Shown here one piece after another: positions 3,690 through 6,327 of a DNA stretch of 6,327 bases (the stretch's first letter is position 1; each line of letters begins with the position of its first letter). The notes beneath the pieces were generated by a model, which did not search any database, was not told the DNA's origin, and saw nothing but the letters and a program-made list of their open reading frames with translations. The DNA is from Clostridiales bacterium (lineage in GTDB: Bacteria; Bacillota; Clostridia; Oscillospirales; Acutalibacteraceae), in NCBI GenBank assembly GCA_019417145.1, contig DXVY01000100.1, forward strand, positions 1 to 6,327, given 5' to 3'. The position numbers and the translations under genes are program-made.

Positions 3690-6035
3690 TTGAAGGAACG
3701 CGTCCAATCGACCGAGTCAGCCGTTTTTGAAAGGTTTCAACAGTATGCAAGGGGGGCGCTTGTCCAGCTGTTGTGGGCGGCCGGAGGATTTTTGGGCGCC
3801 CGCACGGCGGTTTTCGGGGAATACGCGCCTTTTGGACTGGCCGTAATCGGCGGCGTGCCCGCCCGATACACCCTAACCGCGGCCATTGGCGCACTGGTGG
3901 GATATTTTATACCGGTAACCGGCGGCAGTGCCTTTCGTTACATAACGGCCGTATTCGCCGTGGCTTCCATTAAATGGCTGCTATACGGCATATTGAAATT
4001 TACCAAAACACCGCTCTATTCCGCTCTGGTGGCTCTGGCGGCGACGGCGGTAACCGGCGCGGCCGGCGCTGTAGGACGGAACTTTACCGCAGCTGTTATT
4101 ATGATCGGGGCGGAAAGCCTGCTTTCCGGCGCGGGCAGCTACTTTATACATCGGGCCTGCGACCTGCACGCCAAAGGACTGGGGCGGGGCGCCGCTCCGG
4201 GACTGCGAAACCAGGATCTGGCTTCGGTGGTTATCGCCATCAGCATTGGACTAATGGCTCTGGTTCCTCTCAGCATAGGAGATATCTCTGTGGGCCGTAT
4301 CCTGGCGGTGTTGCTGGTTCTGGCGGCCGGAAGGTTTGGCCGAGAAGCGGCGGGCGCCATTGCCGGGGCCGCTGCCGGATTTGCCATATCTCTCTGCGGC
4401 CCGTTGGGGGACAGCCATGCACTGTATAGCGCCGGTATGTTTGCGGCGGGAGGGCTGCTGGCCGGCGTCTTTTCCTATATGGGGCGGCTGGCGTCGGCTT
4501 TGGCGTTTTTGCTGGTCAGCGGGCTTTGCGCGGTCCTCACCGGCGGAGAAGCGGCCTCCCTGGCGGCTGTGGCCGAGGCCCTAGCGGCGGGCGTTGCCTT
4601 TATGGCCTTGCCCCGCAGGCTGGGAAACGGGCTGGCCGATCTGTTTTCCCCTCCGGCTGAGCTACCGAGGCTGGATAGTCTCCGTCAATCCCTAACCATG
4701 CGGCTGGATTTTGCCTCTGAAGCCTTGCGCAATGTCTCCCGCACCGTGGAGGAGGTGGCCAGCCGTCTGCGCAGAAAAGGCCAACCGGATTTCGAAGACG
4801 TGCTGGCCGGCGTGGAGGAGCAGGCCTGCAAGGGCTGCGCCCTGCGTTTACACTGTTGGGAAGCCGCTAAGGCCGAGACCCTGTCTGCCCTTGTGGATAT
4901 GAGCAAGGCGGTAAAACGGGGGGAAGCGGCGCCGGAGGAATCGGTGGCCGGCGAGTGGGCCGAGCGCTGTCTACGGCCGGCCGCGGTGGGAGCCTCGCTG
5001 GCCGAGCATTTTAAGGTGTTTGCCGCCCGACAGGCAGCTGAAAACCGGCTGGACGAGGTACGTCAGGTGGTCTCCGACCAATTTGACGGCATATCTGATA
5101 TGCTGGGCGATCTGGCCGAGGAATTTGAGAACGCGCAGCAGTACGATACCGATCTGGCCGGGCGCATCGTCGACGCGCTGCGCGGAGAAAATATTGTCGC
5201 GGCCGACTGCGGCTGCTGCCAAGATCAGTACGGGCGCATGTCGGTGGAGCTGCGCATCCGGGATACGGGCGGCCTACATATAAACCGCTCCCAGCTCATG
5301 CGTCTGGTGGAGGGGGTCTGCGGCCGGCAGTTTGATCCCCCCTGCGTCAATAAAGGGCGGCAGGAATATCACGCCATCTTCAGCGAAAAGGCGGTCCTGG
5401 ACGTGGAAATTGGCGTGAGCCAGTATGCCTGCGGCGAGGCCCGCCTGTGCGGCGACGCCTATGAAACCTTCCGAGACGGCCGGGGGCGATATTTCATGGT
5501 TTTAAGCGACGGTATGGGTACCGGTGGCCGGGCGGCGGTGGACGGCGCGATGGCGGCCGGTCTCATGGCCCGTCTGTTAAAGGCAGGCTTTGGTTTTGAC
5601 TGCTCTTTGCGCATTGTCAACTCGGCCATGCTGTTTAAATCCACCGACGAATCCCTGGCTACCCTGGACGTGGCCTGCATTGATCTGTTTACCGGCCGCA
5701 CCGAGCTGCTCAAGGCCGGCGCGGCGCCGACCCTGGTCCGCCGTTCCGGACGAACAGGGAAAGCCTCCTGCTCCTCTCTCCCCGCCGGCATTCTGCGCGA
5801 GGTGGGCTTTGACCGAGCGGCTATTGAGCTAAAGGACGGCGATCTGCTGGTGCTCCTGTCCGACGGCGCCGTAAACAACGGCACCGACTGGATCTGCGCC
5901 GAACTGGAGCGTTTTCAGGACGGCGATGCCAAGGAGCTAGCCGAGAATATCGCCGCCGCCGCACGCCGCCGCAGGGACGACGGACATGAAGACGATATAA
6001 CTGTCATGGCCGCCGTGGTCCGCAAGGCGGTATAA
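3690..6035 (+). CDS. spoIIE: Stage II sporulation protein E (SpoIIE), membrane PP2C-type phosphatase
   Basis: A complete 781-residue SpoIIE (Bacillus subtilis 827). It dephosphorylates the anti-anti-sigma factor SpoIIAA to release SigF in the forespore and also works with FtsZ at the polar septum. Region I (about residues 22-308) is very rich in Ala, Gly and Leu and carries roughly ten membrane segments, beginning AAGGFLGARTAVF. Region II (about 320-575) is the cytoplasmic oligomerisation/FtsZ-linked part, with a CKGC...CW cluster (C380, C383, C389) and ADCGCC (505-510). Region III (about 576-781) is the PP2C domain. Metal-site aspartates are all present: Asp589 in CGDAYE and Asp607 in SDGMGTG, matching B. 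subtilis D610 and D628 by their 18-residue spacing, then Asp725 in LSDG and Asp769 in EDDITV. SLPAGI (696-701) matches the switch segment near the active site. Translation starts at TTG, preceded by GGTGGTGAT. It is the only gene on its transcript. The enzyme looks intact. Confidence 0.96.
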   Translation: MKERVQSTESAVFERFQQYARGALVQLLWAAGGFLGARTAVFGEYAPFGLAVIGGVPARYTLTAAIGALVGYFIPVTGGSAFRYITAVFAVASIKWLLYGILKFTKTPLYSALVALAATAVTGAAGAVGRNFTAAVIMIGAESLLSGAGSYFIHRACDLHAKGLGRGAAPGLRNQDLASVVIAISIGLMALVPLSIGDISVGRILAVLLVLAAGRFGREAAGAIAGAAAGFAISLCGPLGDSHALYSAGMFAAGGLLAGVFSYMGRLASALAFLLVSGLCAVLTGGEAASLAAVAEALAAGVAFMALPRRLGNGLADLFSPPAELPRLDSLRQSLTMRLDFASEALRNVSRTVEEVASRLRRKGQPDFEDVLAGVEEQACKGCALRLHCWEAAKAETLSALVDMSKAVKRGEAAPEESVAGEWAERCLRPAAVGASLAEHFKVFAARQAAENRLDEVRQVVSDQFDGISDMLGDLAEEFENAQQYDTDLAGRIVDALRGENIVAADCGCCQDQYGRMSVELRIRDTGGLHINRSQLMRLVEGVCGRQFDPPCVNKGRQEYHAIFSEKAVLDVEIGVSQYACGEARLCGDAYETFRDGRGRYFMVLSDGMGTGGRAAVDGAMAAGLMARLLKAGFGFDCSLRIVNSAMLFKSTDESLATLDVACIDLFTGRTELLKAGAAPTLVRRSGRTGKASCSSLPAGILREVGFDRAAIELKDGDLLVLLSDGAVNNGTDWICAELERFQDGDAKELAENIAAAARRRRDDGHEDDITVMAAVVRKAV

Positions 6036-6043
6036 ATGTATGC

Positions 6044-6075
6044 GCCTCCGCCGGCAATACCGGCGGAGGCTATTT
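6044..6075 (+). terminator. Intrinsic terminator of spoIIE
   Basis: Eight bases after the spoIIE stop, an 11-bp perfect GC-rich stem pairs GCCTCCGCCGG (6044-6054) with CCGGCGGAGGC (6060-6070) around CAATA. The tail TATTTGTG is only moderately T-rich. Position and stem strength make it a likely terminator. Confidence 0.75.
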
Positions 6076-6097
6076 GTGCCAGGAGAAAGAAAATTGC

Positions 6098-6259
6098 TTG
6101 GGTGTAACAAAAGTGCCTGTGAGGAAAACAGAAGGCAGCCGGCCGTATCTCTGGCTTTATATTGCAAAAGCCCGCTGCCAGATTTTAGAGTCCGAACAGT
6201 TGACCGGATTGGATCGGGCGCTGCGGGTTATGCGAGAAAACATCCTGACTTTTTACTGA
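6098..6259 (+). CDS. Doubtful small ORF, hypothetical protein
   Basis: An open frame downstream of the spoIIE terminator ends at TGA 6257-6259. It has no ATG start near its beginning. TTG at 6098 has AGGAG (6081-6085) 12 bases upstream, giving 53 residues; a TTG at 6074 would give 61 but lies inside the terminator tail. The C-terminal part (RPYLWLYIAKARCQILESEQ and following) looks like a plausible soluble helix. I do not recognise a family. It has no promoter of its own that I can see and could be a remnant of a larger gene or a chance frame. Confidence 0.25.
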   Translation: MGVTKVPVRKTEGSRPYLWLYIAKARCQILESEQLTGLDRALRVMRENILTFY

Positions 6260-6327
6260 CTTGCACCCCCATTTTAGCCCATTTCTGCCCCACTTTATGC
6301 ATGGCTATAAAGCATAAAAAATCCCTT
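6260..6327. other. Non-coding tail at the right edge
   Basis: This contains three phased C-rich words (CCCATTT at 6268-6274 and 6278-6284, CCCACTTT at 6289-6296) and a 7-bp inverted repeat TTTATGC (6294-6300) / GCATAAA (6312-6318) with an 11-base loop. Neither strand has a T run on the correct side for a terminator. No convincing promoter or gene start is visible before the window ends. Confidence 0.4.

Noticed and set aside
6094..6327. Frame open from TTG 6094 to the window end, with AGGAG 8 bases upstream
   Set aside because: Its translation is rich in Cys, Pro and His without family features and overlaps the phased C-rich repeats; it overlaps the more protein-like frame and may simply lack stops by chance.

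Overview
The window looks like a chromosomal segment from an endospore-forming member of the Clostridia, probably a fairly GC-rich lineage. The placement rests on a full-length SpoIIE, an enzyme found only in endospore formers, on Firmicutes-style ribosome binding sites (AAAGGAG, GGTGGTGAT), and on a tRNA gene with encoded CCA. There are no mobile elements, CRISPR arrays or phage genes. Most of the content is ordinary core genome. The interesting part is the non-coding stretch in front of spoIIE.

Layout from left to right. Positions 1-456 (+) hold the 3' end of coaBC (coenzyme A synthesis), which closes on a strong two-way terminator at 496-538. Facing it on the minus strand are tRNA-Arg(ACG) at 542-618 with its own promoter, trpS at 815-1834, and a LysN-like PLP-dependent aminotransferase at 1897-3090. 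The aminotransferase has a recognisable promoter (3131-3159). trpS follows it after 62 bases that contain a short terminator-like hairpin, so trpS is probably transcribed at least partly by readthrough. No T-box leader is present in front of trpS.

A divergent intergenic region of about 600 bases (3091-3689) separates the aminotransferase from spoIIE (3690-6035, +). It holds a perfect -35 (TTGACA) and a perfect -10 (TATAAT) placed 22 bases apart, which is too far for ordinary SigA use. This is the arrangement known from the Spo0A-activated spoIIG and spoIIE promoters of Bacillus subtilis. A Spo0A-box-like TTTGTCAAA overlaps the -35 on the opposite strand. The leader of about 175 bases contains overlapping alternative hairpins and an 11-codon upstream ORF with a good ribosome binding site, ahead of a TTG-initiated SpoIIE.

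After spoIIE comes an 11-bp GC-rich terminator hairpin, then about 250 bases with only a doubtful small ORF. The genes do not form one pathway: the left half is housekeeping (CoA, tRNA charging, amino acid metabolism), and spoIIE is the forespore SigF-activating phosphatase under what appears to be early-sporulation control.
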